Below, one piece after another: positions 51,863 to 62,089 of a stretch of DNA of 64,000 nucleotides (its first letter is position 1; the number at the start of each line of letters is the position of its first letter). Position numbers and translations under genes: made by a program. Source of the stretch: Gammaproteobacteria bacterium (lineage in GTDB: Bacteria > Pseudomonadota > Gammaproteobacteria > AKS1); NCBI GenBank assembly GCA_027006175.1, contig JALTKS010000101.1:55596-119595 (forward strand). The letters run 5' to 3'. A model generated the notes under the pieces. That model was not told the origin of the DNA. It searched no databases and worked only from the letters and a program-made list of their open reading frames with translations.

Positions 51863-52924
51863 TTAAGCAATTGCCTCTTCCGCCTCATCATCCGCCTCAA
51901 CTTCGGCAGACTTTACTGCAGCATCTTTGCCTGGCAGCAATTTCGTGCGGATTTGATTCTCGATATCATCAGCAATATCGGGGTTCTCTTTCAGGAAATT
52001 ACGCACATTATCCTTACCTTGACCAATGCGCTCACCGTTATAACTGTACCATGCGCCAGCTTTATCAACGATTTCTTCCTTCACACCAATATCAATCAGC
52101 TCGCCTTCATGCGAAACCCCTTCGCCATAGAGAATATCAAACACAGTCTGTTTGAATGGTGGTGCAACCTTGTTTTTCACCACTTTCACCCGTGTTTCAT
52201 TACCTAAAATCTCGTCACCCTTCTTAATCGCACCAATACGGCGAATATCTAAACGAACCGAAGCATAGAATTTAAGCGCATTACCACCGGTAGTGGTTTC
52301 AGGGTTACCGAACATGACACCAATCTTCATACGAAGCTGGTTAATGAAAATCACCATGGTATTTGAACGTTTAATATTGGCCGTCAGTTTACGTAGCGCC
52401 TGTGACATCAAACGTGCCTGCAGCCCCATATGGGAATCACCCATGTCTCCTTCAATCTCAGCTTTGGGTGTTAACGCGGCTACGGAATCGACCACCAAAA
52501 CATCAACTGCACCAGAACGTACTAACATATCAGTGATTTCTAAAGCTTGCTCACCTGTATCTGGCTGTGAAACCAATAAATCATCGACGTTTACGCCGAG
52601 CTTTTCAGCATAAGTCGGGTCTAGCGCATGCTCCGCATCAACAAAGGCACACGTGCCACCCGCTTTCTGTGCCTGCGCAATTACATGCAGGGTCATGGTG
52701 GTTTTACCTGATGATTCAGGTCCGTAAATTTCAATTACACGCCCTTTCGGTAAGCCACCGACCCCAAGCGCCAGATCCAGACCAATTGAGCCTGTTGAAA
52801 CAACCTCAATATCATTATTAATACCGTCTTCACCCAAACGCATCACCGAGCCTTTACCGAACTGTTTCTCGATTTGCCCGAGTGCGGCAGCAAGTGCCTT
52901 ATCTTTTTGATCTTCTTTTGCCAT
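51863..52924 (-). CDS. recA: Recombinase RecA
   Basis: Strand-exchange ATPase and SOS co-protease. 353 aa, identical in length to E. coli. Walker [10 protein letters not shown] (about 67-75), Walker [11 protein letters not shown], the L2 loop [22 protein letters not shown] (quoted part [14 protein letters not shown]), and a Glu/Asp-rich C-terminal tail ([13 protein letters not shown]) that modulates DNA binding. The N-terminus [24 protein letters not shown] is canonical. Its promoter region is unusual in lacking a LexA box. Confidence 0.98.
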   Translation of the reverse strand: MAKEDQKDKALAAALGQIEKQFGKGSVMRLGEDGINNDIEVVSTGSIGLDLALGVGGLPKGRVIEIYGPESSGKTTMTLHVIAQAQKAGGTCAFVDAEHALDPTYAEKLGVNVDDLLVSQPDTGEQALEITDMLVRSGAVDVLVVDSVAALTPKAEIEGDMGDSHMGLQARLMSQALRKLTANIKRSNTMVIFINQLRMKIGVMFGNPETTTGGNALKFYASVRLDIRRIGAIKKGDEILGNETRVKVVKNKVAPPFKQTVFDILYGEGVSHEGELIDIGVKEEIVDKAGAWYSYNGERIGQGKDNVRNFLKENPDIADDIENQIRTKLLPGKDAAVKSAEVEADDEAEEAIA

Positions 52925-52967
52925 GGTGCTTCTCCAATGTACTTCGTTATTAATGTTATGTGTTCTG

Positions 52968-53022
52968 GCTGCTTTGTAGCAGCTGATGGAAGTAGATTAG
53001 GTTATATAAAACACAATGTCAA
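52968..53022 (-). promoter_or_regulatory. recA promoter with 16-nt palindrome in the early leader
   Basis: Minus strand TTGACA (53017-53022), 17-nt spacer, TAATCT (52994-52999): a near-consensus sigma70 promoter. From about +4 to +19 lies the perfect inverted repeat GCTGCT-TTGT-AGCAGC (52968-52983). It may be an operator or an RNA hairpin. I searched both strands from 52925 to 53120 by eye for CTG-N10-CAG, the gammaproteobacterial LexA box, and found none. GGAG precedes the recA ATG. Confidence 0.7.
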
Positions 53023-53120
53023 TACTTTTTATCATGTGCATATTTTATACTTGGTGGTAGAATTTATTTGATGTACCCCTATAATTTGTATCCATACTGG
53101 CTTTTGAATAGAGTAGAAAC

Positions 53121-54011
53121 ATGGCAACTCACTTTAAAACTGCAGCAGATATCAAACGAAATACTCGTCAGCGCCTGCAATACATTGAAATTATGGCGTT
53201 TTATACCGGTGTGGTCACACGTAGCGATGTCGCGAAAAGCTTTGGGATCTCCGATCCAGCCGCCACCAAAGACCTTAAACTCTATAGCGAGCTAGCACCG
53301 GATAACCTCAGTTACCGTCACCAGGTGTTTGGTTTCGTGCCAACTGATAACTTTCAAGCCATGTTTGCTGATTTATCGCCCGAAGTCGTTCTACCCATGA
53401 TTGCGAGTAACCTGGCGGTGGTCGCCGAGCCCATCGAAGAACAACCTATATATAGTATTGCGGTTGAGACCCTCCCCTTACCGGTACGCTTACCGAGTAA
53501 AGAAGTCCTCGCCCCGATTATTCAAGCGCTCAAACAAGGTAAACAGCTTCGCGCCAGCTACAAATCCATGTCTGAGCGTGAAGATATTCAAGACCGACTC
53601 ATTGAACCTCATGCCTTAGTGAACACGGGGCTTCGTTGGCATGTGCGCGCCTACTGCCAACAAAGTTATGAGTTTCGTGATTTTGTTTTATCGCGTTTTG
53701 TTGAATCAGAACGATTGGATCTCGCCGCTGAATCCAGCCCGATATATGACGATGACTGGACAGAAGCAATTACTTTAAAACTTTCGCCCCACCCTCAGTT
53801 AAGTGAATCAAAACGAAATAGTTTACTAACTGATTACGATGCGACTGATGATGTTATTGAATTAGATATTAGGCGTGCTTTAGTTGGTTACAGTTTACAT
53901 CGACTCTCTGTTGATACGAGCATCGATCATTCCTTAAACCCAAATGCTTACCAGTTAGTTTTATTAAATAGAGATGAAATAGAGCCATTTGCGGGCTGGG
54001 CATTTTTATAA
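53121..54011 (+). CDS. WYL-domain transcription regulator, BrxR/CapW-like
   Basis: 296 aa. N-terminal winged helix-turn-helix (about 15-80): RQRLQYIEIMAFYTGVVTRSDVAKSFGIS, then PAATKDLKLYSELAPDNLSY. Middle WYL domain (about 130-215) with LIEPHALVNTGLRWHVRAYC and FRDFVLSRF, and a C-terminal WCX-like domain (about 220-296). The words DL..Y.ELAP.NL.Y and RWHVRAYC...FRDFVLSR are those of BrxR/CapW regulators, which repress phage-defence operons (BREX, CBASS) and respond to DNA or nucleotide ligands. No defence gene is adjacent here: neighbours are recA (divergent) and pncC (convergent, 15 bp). A TATAAT at 53080-53085 is the likely -10, with no good -35. Confidence 0.85.
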   Translation: MATHFKTAADIKRNTRQRLQYIEIMAFYTGVVTRSDVAKSFGISDPAATKDLKLYSELAPDNLSYRHQVFGFVPTDNFQAMFADLSPEVVLPMIASNLAVVAEPIEEQPIYSIAVETLPLPVRLPSKEVLAPIIQALKQGKQLRASYKSMSEREDIQDRLIEPHALVNTGLRWHVRAYCQQSYEFRDFVLSRFVESERLDLAAESSPIYDDDWTEAITLKLSPHPQLSESKRNSLLTDYDATDDVIELDIRRALVGYSLHRLSVDTSIDHSLNPNAYQLVLLNRDEIEPFAGWAFL

Positions 54012-54026
54012 AAAACCTGACCGGAT

Positions 54027-54533
54027 TTACAAAACATCAAGCCCCCCTTTCAAAGCATGCATCACCGCCTGCTTTCGTACCGCCTCACGATCACCACTGA
54101 AGCGTTGCACCTCAGTCGTTGTTTGTACACCACGCACCACACCCGCCACTTTATCTGCCAGCGACCAGGCAAACCAAACAGTTCCCACCGGCTTATCTTT
54201 AGAACCACCACCAGGTCCTGCGATACCACTGATCGACAAGCTAACACTGGCATTACTATTTGCCAACACGCCTTCTGCCAAAGAGCGTACAACCGCTTCG
54301 CTGACCTCGCCATTTTGTTCAATCACTGTAGCAGGAACACCCAACATCTGTTGTTTAGCCAGTCCGTTATAAACTACATAGCCGCGATCAAACCACTGCG
54401 AACTACCCGCCACATCAGTCAGGCATTTAGCCACCCAACCACCCGTGCAAGATTCAGCCGTGCCTAGAGAATGACCTGTTTCAATCATTTTGGCAGCAAC
54501 TTGCTCTGCTAATTGATATAATTCTGTATCCAT
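54027..54533 (-). CDS. pncC: Nicotinamide-nucleotide amidohydrolase (CinA C-terminal family)
   Basis: Deamidates NMN to nicotinate mononucleotide, recycling the NMN made by bacterial DNA ligase. 168 aa, the single-domain form. Family motifs: GTAESCTGGWVAKCLTDVAGSSQWFDRGYVVYN (key part TAESCTGG with active-site Ser), VVRSLAEGVL, SVSLSISGIAGPGGGSKDKPVGTVWF (key part SGIAGPGGGS). In E. coli this gene sits directly upstream of recA; here the WYL gene intervenes. Confidence 0.94.
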   Translation of the reverse strand: MDTELYQLAEQVAAKMIETGHSLGTAESCTGGWVAKCLTDVAGSSQWFDRGYVVYNGLAKQQMLGVPATVIEQNGEVSEAVVRSLAEGVLANSNASVSLSISGIAGPGGGSKDKPVGTVWFAWSLADKVAGVVRGVQTTTEVQRFSGDREAVRKQAVMHALKGGLDVL

Positions 54534-54603
54534 AATTAATAGTGTCGCATACTAGTTAAATAAATGCAGATGATTGATACTAACGAGAACAATAAAAACA
54601 GCA

Positions 54604-57147
54604 ATGAGTGAGTCCTCCACACAATTTGAAACCCACACACCGATGATGCGCCAATATCTGGCTATCAAAGCAGACCACCCTGAAACATTGCTGTTTTACC
54701 GCATGGGTGACTTCTATGAGTTGTTCTTTGATGATGCCCACCGTGCGGCAAAATTACTCGACATCACGCTCACCCACCGTGGCAAAACCAATGGCGAGCC
54801 CATTCCCATGGCAGGTGTGCCCTACCATGCTGCTGATAATTACCTTGCGCGTTTAGTCAAACTCGGCGAGTCCATCGCTATTTGTGAACAAATTGGTGAT
54901 CCCGCTAGCAGTAAAGGGCCAGTTGAACGCAAGGTCATGCGTATTATTACACCCGGCACAGTCACAGAATCTGCATTACTGGATGATCGACAAAATATTT
55001 TATTGATTGCGATTCATCGCAAAGGCAAAGATAGCCAACAACGCTTTGGGCTTGCTTCGCTGGATATGAGCAGTGGTCGTTTTTGTATTTCTGAACTTGA
55101 AACTGAAGCCGAACTTGCAGGAGAGTTGCAACGCCTACAAGCCGCTGAGATTTTAGTTGAAGAAACCTCGTCACTGGCAACAAGTTCACTACACCAACGT
55201 TTAGCACCCTGGTATTTTGAATACAGCTCAGCGTATCGTCAGTTATGTGAGCAATTTTCAACCAATGATTTGCATGGCTTTGGTTGTGAGGATCTTAAAG
55301 CGGGTATTTGTGCTGCAGGTGCCTTACTGCAATATGTTCGTAATACCCAACGCAGCCAATTACCACACATTCGAAGCCTGCAAACAGAGTCGTTGCATGA
55401 CAGTATCGTGCTTGATGCTACGACACGCCGTAATCTTGAAATTGACACCAACCTTGCTGGCGGAGAAGAACATACGCTGCGGCATTTAATTGATAACACT
55501 GCCACCGCCATGGGTAGCCGCTTGATGCAAAGCTGGCTTAATCGCCCGTTACGCGATCATGCGGTTTTAAATCAACGTTATGCCGCCGTTACTGAGTTGC
55601 GACACAATGCTAATTACAGTGATATTGCTGAAACATTACATGGCATGGGCGATTGCCAACGTATTCTTGCACGCATTGCATTACGTACCGCAAGGCCGCG
55701 CGATCTTTCTACCTTACGAGATAGTTTAGCTCTTTTACCCGCATTGAAAAAAAGCTTGGCTGATTTTTCAGGTTTACTCGCCAATATTTATCACGATATT
55801 GATCCTCACAGCGCTTGCCAACAATTATTAAGCAACGCAGTCGTTGAAACACCACCAGTTGTATTACGCGATGGTGGCGTATTGCGTGATGGCTACGACA
55901 AAGAACTCGATGCCCTGCGCCATACCAGTGATGATGCAGAACAATATTTATTGGATCTTGAAAAAAGAGAACAGCAACGTACTGGCATCGCAACACTGAA
56001 AGTCGGTTACAACCGTGTACATGGTTATTTTATTGAACTCGGGCGAGGTCATGCCGATAAGGTTCCAGCCGATTACCAACGCCGCCAAACCCTCAAGGCC
56101 AGTGAACGCTACATCATTCCCGAACTAAAAGAATTTGAAGACAAGGTGCTGAGTAGCCGCGAACGATCACTGGCGCGTGAAAAACAGCTCTATGCCGAAC
56201 TGCTTGATCGTATCGCTGACGATCTGGAAACATTACAAACCACTATGGCCGCTGTCGCTATGCTGGATGTAATACAAAACCTTGCCGAACGCGCCGAATC
56301 GCTTAACTTCTGTGCGCCAACACTGACGTCAGATGATGTCATCGATATTCGCGATGGTCGGCATAGCGTTGTTGAACAGGCGATGAGTGAGAGTTTTATT
56401 GCCAATGATGTGTTATTAAATCGAGACCGGCGCAGCCTGATTATTACCGGCCCCAATATGGGCGGTAAATCGACCTATATGCGCCAATTAGCCCTCATTT
56501 TAATTCTTGCTCATGTTGGCAGTCATATCCCTGCTTCTTCGGCGAAGATAGGCACAATTGACCGCATATTTACCCGCATTGGTGCATCTGATGATTTAGC
56601 CGGTGGTCGCTCAACCTTCATGGTCGAAATGACCGAAACTGCCAATATTCTACACAATGCCACAGCACAAAGTCTGGTATTGATGGATGAAATTGGAAGA
56701 GGAACAAGTACTTACGATGGACTAGCCCTCGCCTGGGCATGCGCAGAACGCCTTGCTGCCCATGATGGACCATACACCTTGTTTGCCACCCATTACTTTG
56801 AGTTAACCGAGCTTGCCGAACAGCAGGAAGGAATGAAAAACATTCACTTTTCTGCCGCGGAACATGCTCAAGGCATCGTTTTCCTTCATGAAATACAAGC
56901 AGGCGCAGCAAGTCGTAGTTATGGCTTGCAAGTGGCTGCGCTCGCGGGCTTACCAAAAGATGTTCTTAATGTAGCACATCAACATCTGCAACGATTAGAG
57001 GATAAACCTGTTATTAAACATAATGTTGAGGAATATTCGCTTAACGAACTTGAACAAATACTTACCGACATTCAACCCGATGATTTATCTCCCAAGCAAG
57101 CCCTTGAAGCACTCTACCGTCTAAAATCCCTCTTAAAAACGAAGTAA
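54604..57147 (+). CDS. mutS: DNA mismatch repair protein MutS
   Basis: Mismatch recognition ATPase. 847 aa from ATG 54604 (E. coli 853); the frame extends to a TTG ten codons earlier, which I do not use. Domain I has the mismatch-wedge motif [17 protein letters not shown] with Phe and Glu of the FxE site. Core and clamp domains follow. The ATPase domain (about 560-790) has [18 protein letters not shown] (Walker A), [22 protein letters not shown] (Walker B; key part [11 protein letters not shown]) and [12 protein letters not shown]-terminal dimer/tetramer segment ends LYRLKSLL. It diverges from pncC; mutS next to recA-pncC is common in Pseudomonas relatives. Confidence 0.97.
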   Translation: MSESSTQFETHTPMMRQYLAIKADHPETLLFYRMGDFYELFFDDAHRAAKLLDITLTHRGKTNGEPIPMAGVPYHAADNYLARLVKLGESIAICEQIGDPASSKGPVERKVMRIITPGTVTESALLDDRQNILLIAIHRKGKDSQQRFGLASLDMSSGRFCISELETEAELAGELQRLQAAEILVEETSSLATSSLHQRLAPWYFEYSSAYRQLCEQFSTNDLHGFGCEDLKAGICAAGALLQYVRNTQRSQLPHIRSLQTESLHDSIVLDATTRRNLEIDTNLAGGEEHTLRHLIDNTATAMGSRLMQSWLNRPLRDHAVLNQRYAAVTELRHNANYSDIAETLHGMGDCQRILARIALRTARPRDLSTLRDSLALLPALKKSLADFSGLLANIYHDIDPHSACQQLLSNAVVETPPVVLRDGGVLRDGYDKELDALRHTSDDAEQYLLDLEKREQQRTGIATLKVGYNRVHGYFIELGRGHADKVPADYQRRQTLKASERYIIPELKEFEDKVLSSRERSLAREKQLYAELLDRIADDLETLQTTMAAVAMLDVIQNLAERAESLNFCAPTLTSDDVIDIRDGRHSVVEQAMSESFIANDVLLNRDRRSLIITGPNMGGKSTYMRQLALILILAHVGSHIPASSAKIGTIDRIFTRIGASDDLAGGRSTFMVEMTETANILHNATAQSLVLMDEIGRGTSTYDGLALAWACAERLAAHDGPYTLFATHYFELTELAEQQEGMKNIHFSAAEHAQGIVFLHEIQAGAASRSYGLQVAALAGLPKDVLNVAHQHLQRLEDKPVIKHNVEEYSLNELEQILTDIQPDDLSPKQALEALYRLKSLLKTK

Positions 57148-57202
57148 TACTTCAAATCACTTCAATATTAGAAGTATCTTATTGAAAAGCATAATAAATT
57201 CT

Positions 57203-57221
57203 ACCTTAGTAATACTAAAGT
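57203..57221 (+). promoter_or_regulatory. 19-bp near-perfect palindrome upstream of wsp operon
   Basis: ACCTTAGTAATACTAAAGT is an inverted repeat with one mismatched pair and a single central base. It lies about 77 bp before the first wsp start and could be an operator. No convincing sigma70 -35/-10 pair is fixed relative to it: TTGAAA at 57182-57187 and TAATAA at 57192-57197 are badly spaced. Confidence 0.45.
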
Positions 57222-57227
57222 TTAGTG

Positions 57228-57291
57228 CCCTTGTTGCCGATAACCGAGTTTAAGAGTCAGCATTCCCAATACTTATTGTCGGAAACAAGGG
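57228..57291 (+). promoter_or_regulatory. Leader hairpin covering the wspA1 ribosome binding site
   Basis: CCCTTGTT (57228-57235) pairs perfectly with AACAAGGG (57284-57291), and the flanking CCGATAA can pair with TTAT..CGG after a small bulge. The 3' arm contains AAGGG, the only Shine-Dalgarno before the GTG start at 57298. A GGA lies in the 3' arm (CGGAAAC, 57280-57286), a possible CsrA contact. Pairing is seen; regulation is inference. Confidence 0.5.
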
Positions 57292-57297
57292 TTTATT

Positions 57298-59370
57298 GTG
57301 AAAATACAATTAATTAATAAATTGCCGCTCCGCTACAAATTCGTTGCCGTGGCTTTCAGTGGCATGATACTGATTGCTATTACCCTGGGGATCGCGAACA
57401 GAATTTCACTGCAAACAACTGAAGACAGATTTAATCAACAACTCATTTCCATTCAAGACCGTCTCTGGCAACGAATTCTTAAAACACAATTTGAACAACT
57501 AGAAATTGGTACAAGCAGCTTACGAAGAGAACAACGTATTCCACGTGCATTAAGCGAGCAAGATGATGATCTTGTTCGAGAACGAGCTGAAAGTATTTAT
57601 ACACGCTTACTCGGTGCAAAGATTCTTCAAAACTTACAAATCACCGATGACAAGGCTGAAATTAAATATCATTCCAGTCTCGATGAAAATAAAACCAGTA
57701 ATATGCAGGTCGTACAAACTGCTCTGAAGAATAAAAAAATCAGCAAAGATGTCGAGATTGGTGCGAATAATGAATTAAATAGTTTGGTGGCGTTCCCATT
57801 ATTCTCTAGTGGACAGCTGGTTGGTACCGCAGTGTTTAGCAACGATTTACAAAATGCCGTTGAAAGTTTTTCTAATGAGAATCAAATAGATACTTATATT
57901 GTTTCCTCTCAACAAAAACTCCTGCACAGTTCAAATACAAAACTTTATAATGAAATTTCTCCTCAACTTCCCAAGCTAGGTGAAACCTCACTCTCGCGTT
58001 ATAATCATAACGACAACTATTACTCTGTTGCTGTACAAGCAATTAATAATACAGCCAACAAGCCTATTGCCTATCTTGTAACGGCGCGAGATGTGACAGA
58101 GAGTTACTTATCAGAAAGAAATACTCAGTTCATTATTTATATAAGTATCACACTTGGCATACTCATTATTGCTACGGCATTATCCTATTTTATTTTTTAT
58201 TCGCTTCGCCCACTCAATGAACTATTAAAAACAGTACAGAGAATGCGTTCTGGTGATACAAGCGCACGTATGAAAAAACAAAACAATGATGAAATCGGCG
58301 AATTAGGTATTGCCTTTAATAAAATGGCTGATGAATTAGTTGATACGCTAGAGAAAGAAAAAAATATAAAAGAAGATCTTGAAGGTAAAATAGAAACACT
58401 GCACGAAACTGTTCAGAAAATTTCGAAAGGTGACTTAAGTGCTGAAGTAATGGCCTTTTCAGGAGACGAAGGCATTGATAAATTAGCCTCCAGTATTCAG
58501 TCGATGATTGATGGTCTTAATAAACTGGTTTCGCAAGTTCAACAAGCCGGCATTAACGTTGCAAGTTCAACCAATGAGATCGCCTCAACTGCAAAAGAGC
58601 AAGAAGCAACGGTGACTGAACAAGCAGCAACAACGAATCAAATCATGGCGACCGCTACACAAATCTCAGCAACCAGCCGTGAACTTGCCTCTACCATGCA
58701 TGAAGTCGCGAATGTTGCCGACAAAACAGCACTTTCTGCTAATGAAGGTCAGGATGCGCTTGGCAATATGGAAAACACCATGATGCAAATGAACAATGCC
58801 ACCGCCTCAATAACATCAAAATTAGCCGTGCTAAGTGAAAAAGCATCCAACATCAATACCGTGGTAACAACGATTACAAAGGTCGCAGACCAAACCAATT
58901 TACTCTCACTCAATGCGGCCATCGAAGCAGAAAAAGCCGGTGAATATGGTCTCGGCTTTGCTGTTGTTGCCACTGAAATACGCCGTCTTGCTGACCAAAC
59001 CGCTGTTGCCACATGGGACATTGAGCAAATGGTTAAGGAAATGCAATCAGCTGTGTCTGCGGGGGTGATGGGAATGGATAAATTTTCTGAAGAAGTCACA
59101 CGCGGCGTAGATGAAGTAAGACAAATCGGGGGGCAACTTGCGCAAATCATCGAAGAAGTACAAACCCTGACACCGCGATTTGACTCTGTAAATGAAGGCA
59201 TGCAATCACAATCACATGGTGCGCAACAAATATCAGTGGGAATGGTACAGCTTAACGAGGCAACGCAACAGACAGTTGAATCACTTCGCCAATCAAATTC
59301 CTCTATCAGCACCTTAAATGAGGCCGCGCAAAAACTTCAAAGCGGTGTATCTCAATTTAGAATTAAATAA
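57298..59370 (+). CDS. wspA: WspA-type methyl-accepting receptor, copy 1 (Cache-like sensor)
   Basis: 690-aa membrane chemoreceptor starting with GTG. TM1 about 14-33, a periplasmic sensor (about 34-275) that looks like a double-Cache fold ([37 protein letters not shown]), TM2 about 278-302, HAMP (about 303-355), a second HAMP-like stretch, and the signalling domain (about 405-690). The tip and flanks carry WspA-specific words [40 protein letters not shown] and MGMDKF, which differ from flagellar MCPs. It should signal surface contact to WspE/WspR, encoded beyond the window. It starts the wsp operon and is followed after 13 bp by a second copy. Confidence 0.88.
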   Translation: MKIQLINKLPLRYKFVAVAFSGMILIAITLGIANRISLQTTEDRFNQQLISIQDRLWQRILKTQFEQLEIGTSSLRREQRIPRALSEQDDDLVRERAESIYTRLLGAKILQNLQITDDKAEIKYHSSLDENKTSNMQVVQTALKNKKISKDVEIGANNELNSLVAFPLFSSGQLVGTAVFSNDLQNAVESFSNENQIDTYIVSSQQKLLHSSNTKLYNEISPQLPKLGETSLSRYNHNDNYYSVAVQAINNTANKPIAYLVTARDVTESYLSERNTQFIIYISITLGILIIATALSYFIFYSLRPLNELLKTVQRMRSGDTSARMKKQNNDEIGELGIAFNKMADELVDTLEKEKNIKEDLEGKIETLHETVQKISKGDLSAEVMAFSGDEGIDKLASSIQSMIDGLNKLVSQVQQAGINVASSTNEIASTAKEQEATVTEQAATTNQIMATATQISATSRELASTMHEVANVADKTALSANEGQDALGNMENTMMQMNNATASITSKLAVLSEKASNINTVVTTITKVADQTNLLSLNAAIEAEKAGEYGLGFAVVATEIRRLADQTAVATWDIEQMVKEMQSAVSAGVMGMDKFSEEVTRGVDEVRQIGGQLAQIIEEVQTLTPRFDSVNEGMQSQSHGAQQISVGMVQLNEATQQTVESLRQSNSSISTLNEAAQKLQSGVSQFRIK

Positions 59371-59383
59371 AGCAAGGAATACC

Positions 59384-61624
59384 ATGAAATTATTTAAAAT
59401 GACACAAAACTTCTCTACTAAAAAGAAGATGTACACTGGTTTTTCAGTGGTTTTAGGGATTATGAGCATTGTGGTAGTTGTGGTACTTATCAATTTGCTG
59501 CAAGCACAACAACAAATAAAAACCATGACAACAGAGATTCAACCAGCCACGATTACATCGCTAAAATTATCCAATGATTTACAAAAAGCCATAACAGAGC
59601 TTGGCTTTTATATGTTAAGCAAAGACAAAAGCCGCAAAGAGAGTTATTTGAAAAAGATAGCAACAGCAGAAAAATCCATTGAAGAACTATCAAAAAAGAT
59701 CCATGCGAATGAAAGCAACGCATCTTTGCCCGCACTAAAGGCAATAAAAAATAATATTAAAAAATTAAAATCATCTCAGAATAAACTTTTTGATATAACA
59801 GAGAGCATTGAGAAGAACTACCCCGCTGCCTCATATACATCAAAAAACATCAACCCTATTAGTCAGAAAATATTAGCCAGTTTACAATTTGCCATCGAAT
59901 CAGAAATTGAAGAGCATCGCGACAACCCACGATTAGAAATCGTCAATTCAATTCAGGATATGCGCTACACATGGTCCCGAATTATGGGTGAACTTCGAGC
60001 TTTTATTGGCTTCCACTCACAATACAATCTTGATGCTATTGGAGATAATCTGGAGGTCTTTAATGGACTTCTGTCTAATATGCAAAACAAATATTCTGAG
60101 TCATTAACCTTCGAACAGGAAGAAGCTATTGCAAACTTTGACTCTTTAATAACCCAGTTCAACCAACAGCTGAAGAAGGTCAGTGAAATTCATCTTAGTG
60201 ATGAATGGCGACAAGATGCCTGGCTAATTAAAACAGACGTGGGCAAATTGGTTAATGCGATCAATGCTAATCTTGATATTTTAATTAACGAAAAAAACAA
60301 CCAAAGTATCTCCTATGCATCAAAACTAACATCTAATACAAGTAATACGATCTATATCGTTGTCACATTACTTCTTGTCGCCATTGCCGCGGTTGTTGCT
60401 TTGGTTTGGTTGCTAACAGCGCACATAATAAAACCGATGACAAGCGCTGTAGACAAGAGCCTTGTTAAAATAAACGACATTATGACCATGATGTCTGAAG
60501 ATAAAAACAAAAATGTTCAACTGGAAACATCCGATGATGAAATTGAAAATGTAGAAAAAACACTGTCCGTTATGACAGACACGTTAGCGGAAATCGCAGA
60601 AAACCAAATAGCAAGTACAAGTGCTTTAAAGCTGAAAATACAACGTATTAATGATGTAGTATCCCGCGCATCAAATGGTGACTTAACAGGACAACTTGAG
60701 AATTTTGATGGTAATGAGAATATCGATACGTTAGCAAGCGGTATTCAATCAATGATCGATGGGCTTAATAAGCTTGTCTCACAAGTTCAACATTCCGGCA
60801 TTCAGGTTACCAGTTCAAGTACAGAAATTGCCGCAACAGCGAGAGAACAGGAAGCCACAGTAACCGAACAAGCCGCCGCGACCAACCAGATCATGGCAAC
60901 CGCAACCCAAATATCAGCCACTAGTCGCGAACTTGCTTCCACTATGCATGAAGTTGCTGAAGTCGCCGATAAAACAACCATGTCAGCTAATGATGGTCAG
61001 GATGCGTTGGCAAACATGGAAAACACCATGATGCAAATGAATAATGCAACAGCATCAATTACTTCAAAACTTGCCGTTCTCAATGAAAAAGCAGCCAACA
61101 TTAATACGGTTGTGACAACCATTACTAAAGTTGCTGACCAAACAAACCTGTTATCGCTCAACGCCGCAATCGAAGCAGAGAAAGCCGGTGAATATGGCCT
61201 GGGGTTTGCTGTGGTAGCAACAGAAATTCGCCGTCTTGCCGACCAAACGGCAGTGGCAACATGGGATATTGAACAGATGGTCAAAGAAATGCAGTCTGCT
61301 GTGTCTGCGGGTGTAATGGGTATGGATAAGTTTTCCGAGGAAGTCACGCGGGGTGTTGATGAAGTGAGACAAATTGGCGGGCAACTAGCTCAAATCATTG
61401 AAGAAGTTCAAACCCTCACACCACGTTTTGAAGCGGTTAATGAAGGCATGCAATCACAATCACATGGTGCTCATCAAATCTCTGATGGCATGGTCCAACT
61501 TAATGAAGCAACACAACAAACAGTTGAGTCACTAAGACAGTCTGGTATTTCTATTAATACCTTAAAAGAGGCCGCTAACAAGCTGCAAAATGGTGTCTCT
61601 CAGTTCCGGGTACAAAAAGGCTAA
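59384..61624 (+). CDS. wspA: WspA-type methyl-accepting receptor, copy 2 (helical sensor)
   Basis: 746 aa from ATG 59384 (AAGGA six bases upstream); the frame opens earlier inside copy 1, but those codons are not used. TM1 about 18-40, a mostly helical periplasmic region (about 41-318), closer to a four-helix-bundle sensor than to the Cache fold of copy 1, TM2 about 321-346, a linker with degenerate HAMP (about 347-445), and a WspA signalling domain (about 460-746) nearly identical in protein to copy 1. The DNA of the two domains differs at many third positions, so the duplication is old. It ends three bases before wspB. Confidence 0.88.
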   Translation: MKLFKMTQNFSTKKKMYTGFSVVLGIMSIVVVVVLINLLQAQQQIKTMTTEIQPATITSLKLSNDLQKAITELGFYMLSKDKSRKESYLKKIATAEKSIEELSKKIHANESNASLPALKAIKNNIKKLKSSQNKLFDITESIEKNYPAASYTSKNINPISQKILASLQFAIESEIEEHRDNPRLEIVNSIQDMRYTWSRIMGELRAFIGFHSQYNLDAIGDNLEVFNGLLSNMQNKYSESLTFEQEEAIANFDSLITQFNQQLKKVSEIHLSDEWRQDAWLIKTDVGKLVNAINANLDILINEKNNQSISYASKLTSNTSNTIYIVVTLLLVAIAAVVALVWLLTAHIIKPMTSAVDKSLVKINDIMTMMSEDKNKNVQLETSDDEIENVEKTLSVMTDTLAEIAENQIASTSALKLKIQRINDVVSRASNGDLTGQLENFDGNENIDTLASGIQSMIDGLNKLVSQVQHSGIQVTSSSTEIAATAREQEATVTEQAAATNQIMATATQISATSRELASTMHEVAEVADKTTMSANDGQDALANMENTMMQMNNATASITSKLAVLNEKAANINTVVTTITKVADQTNLLSLNAAIEAEKAGEYGLGFAVVATEIRRLADQTAVATWDIEQMVKEMQSAVSAGVMGMDKFSEEVTRGVDEVRQIGGQLAQIIEEVQTLTPRFEAVNEGMQSQSHGAHQISDGMVQLNEATQQTVESLRQSGISINTLKEAANKLQNGVSQFRVQKG

Positions 61625-61626
61625 GT

Positions 61627-62082
61627 ATGTTATTACTCAGCTTCAACATCGGTGATGACAGATACGTGATAGACACCCGAAATATCATTGAAGTCACCAC
61701 GCTCGTTAGGCTTAAAAAGCTACCCGGAAGTATTAACGGTGTAGCTGGCTTATTGAATTACCACGGAACAGCCGTTCCTGTTATTGATATTAGTGCATTA
61801 TGTGAGAAGCCAGCGCAGCAAAATACGCTGACTACACGCATCATCATTGTCGAGTACAGAAAGAAACATATTTTAGGCATCAAAGCGGAGAATGTAACAG
61901 AAACATTACGCATTGATAGCAACGCGTTCAAAGAATCAGGGATTGAAATTAATAACAATGATTTTCTGGGTGATGTAGCAGAAATCGATAATCGATTCAT
62001 ACAGCTGATTAATATTGACCAACTGCTTACTGACGAGATTAGAATGTGTTTATTTCCCAATGCAACAAAAGCGGTAGGCTAA
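61627..62082 (+). CDS. wspB: CheW-like scaffold protein WspB
   Basis: 151-aa CheW-domain protein that couples receptors to the histidine kinase WspE. FNIGDDRYVIDTRNIIEVTTLVRLKKLPGSINGVAGLLNYHGTAVPVIDIS spans the two beta barrels (key parts LLSFNIGDDRYVID and VAGLLNYHGTAVPVIDIS). The domain is complete, with a short C-terminus. It starts two bases after wspA2 and is followed after 7 bp by wspC. In Pseudomonas the same place holds WspB. Confidence 0.9.
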   Translation: MLLLSFNIGDDRYVIDTRNIIEVTTLVRLKKLPGSINGVAGLLNYHGTAVPVIDISALCEKPAQQNTLTTRIIIVEYRKKHILGIKAENVTETLRIDSNAFKESGIEINNNDFLGDVAEIDNRFIQLINIDQLLTDEIRMCLFPNATKAVG

Positions 62083-62089
62083 CAGCACT

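Noticed and set aside
57147-57180. Inverted repeat ATACTTC..GAAGTAT after mutS as terminator
   Set aside because: The stem is seven weak pairs with an 18-nt loop and no U-tract; it is too weak to call.
58749-59312. 187-aa ORF antisense to the wspA1 signalling domain, with a similar one at 60997-61347 in wspA2
   Set aside because: Both are Ser/Cys/Ile-rich mirrors of the same coiled-coil codons; their presence in both paralogues follows from shared protein sequence, not from a real gene.
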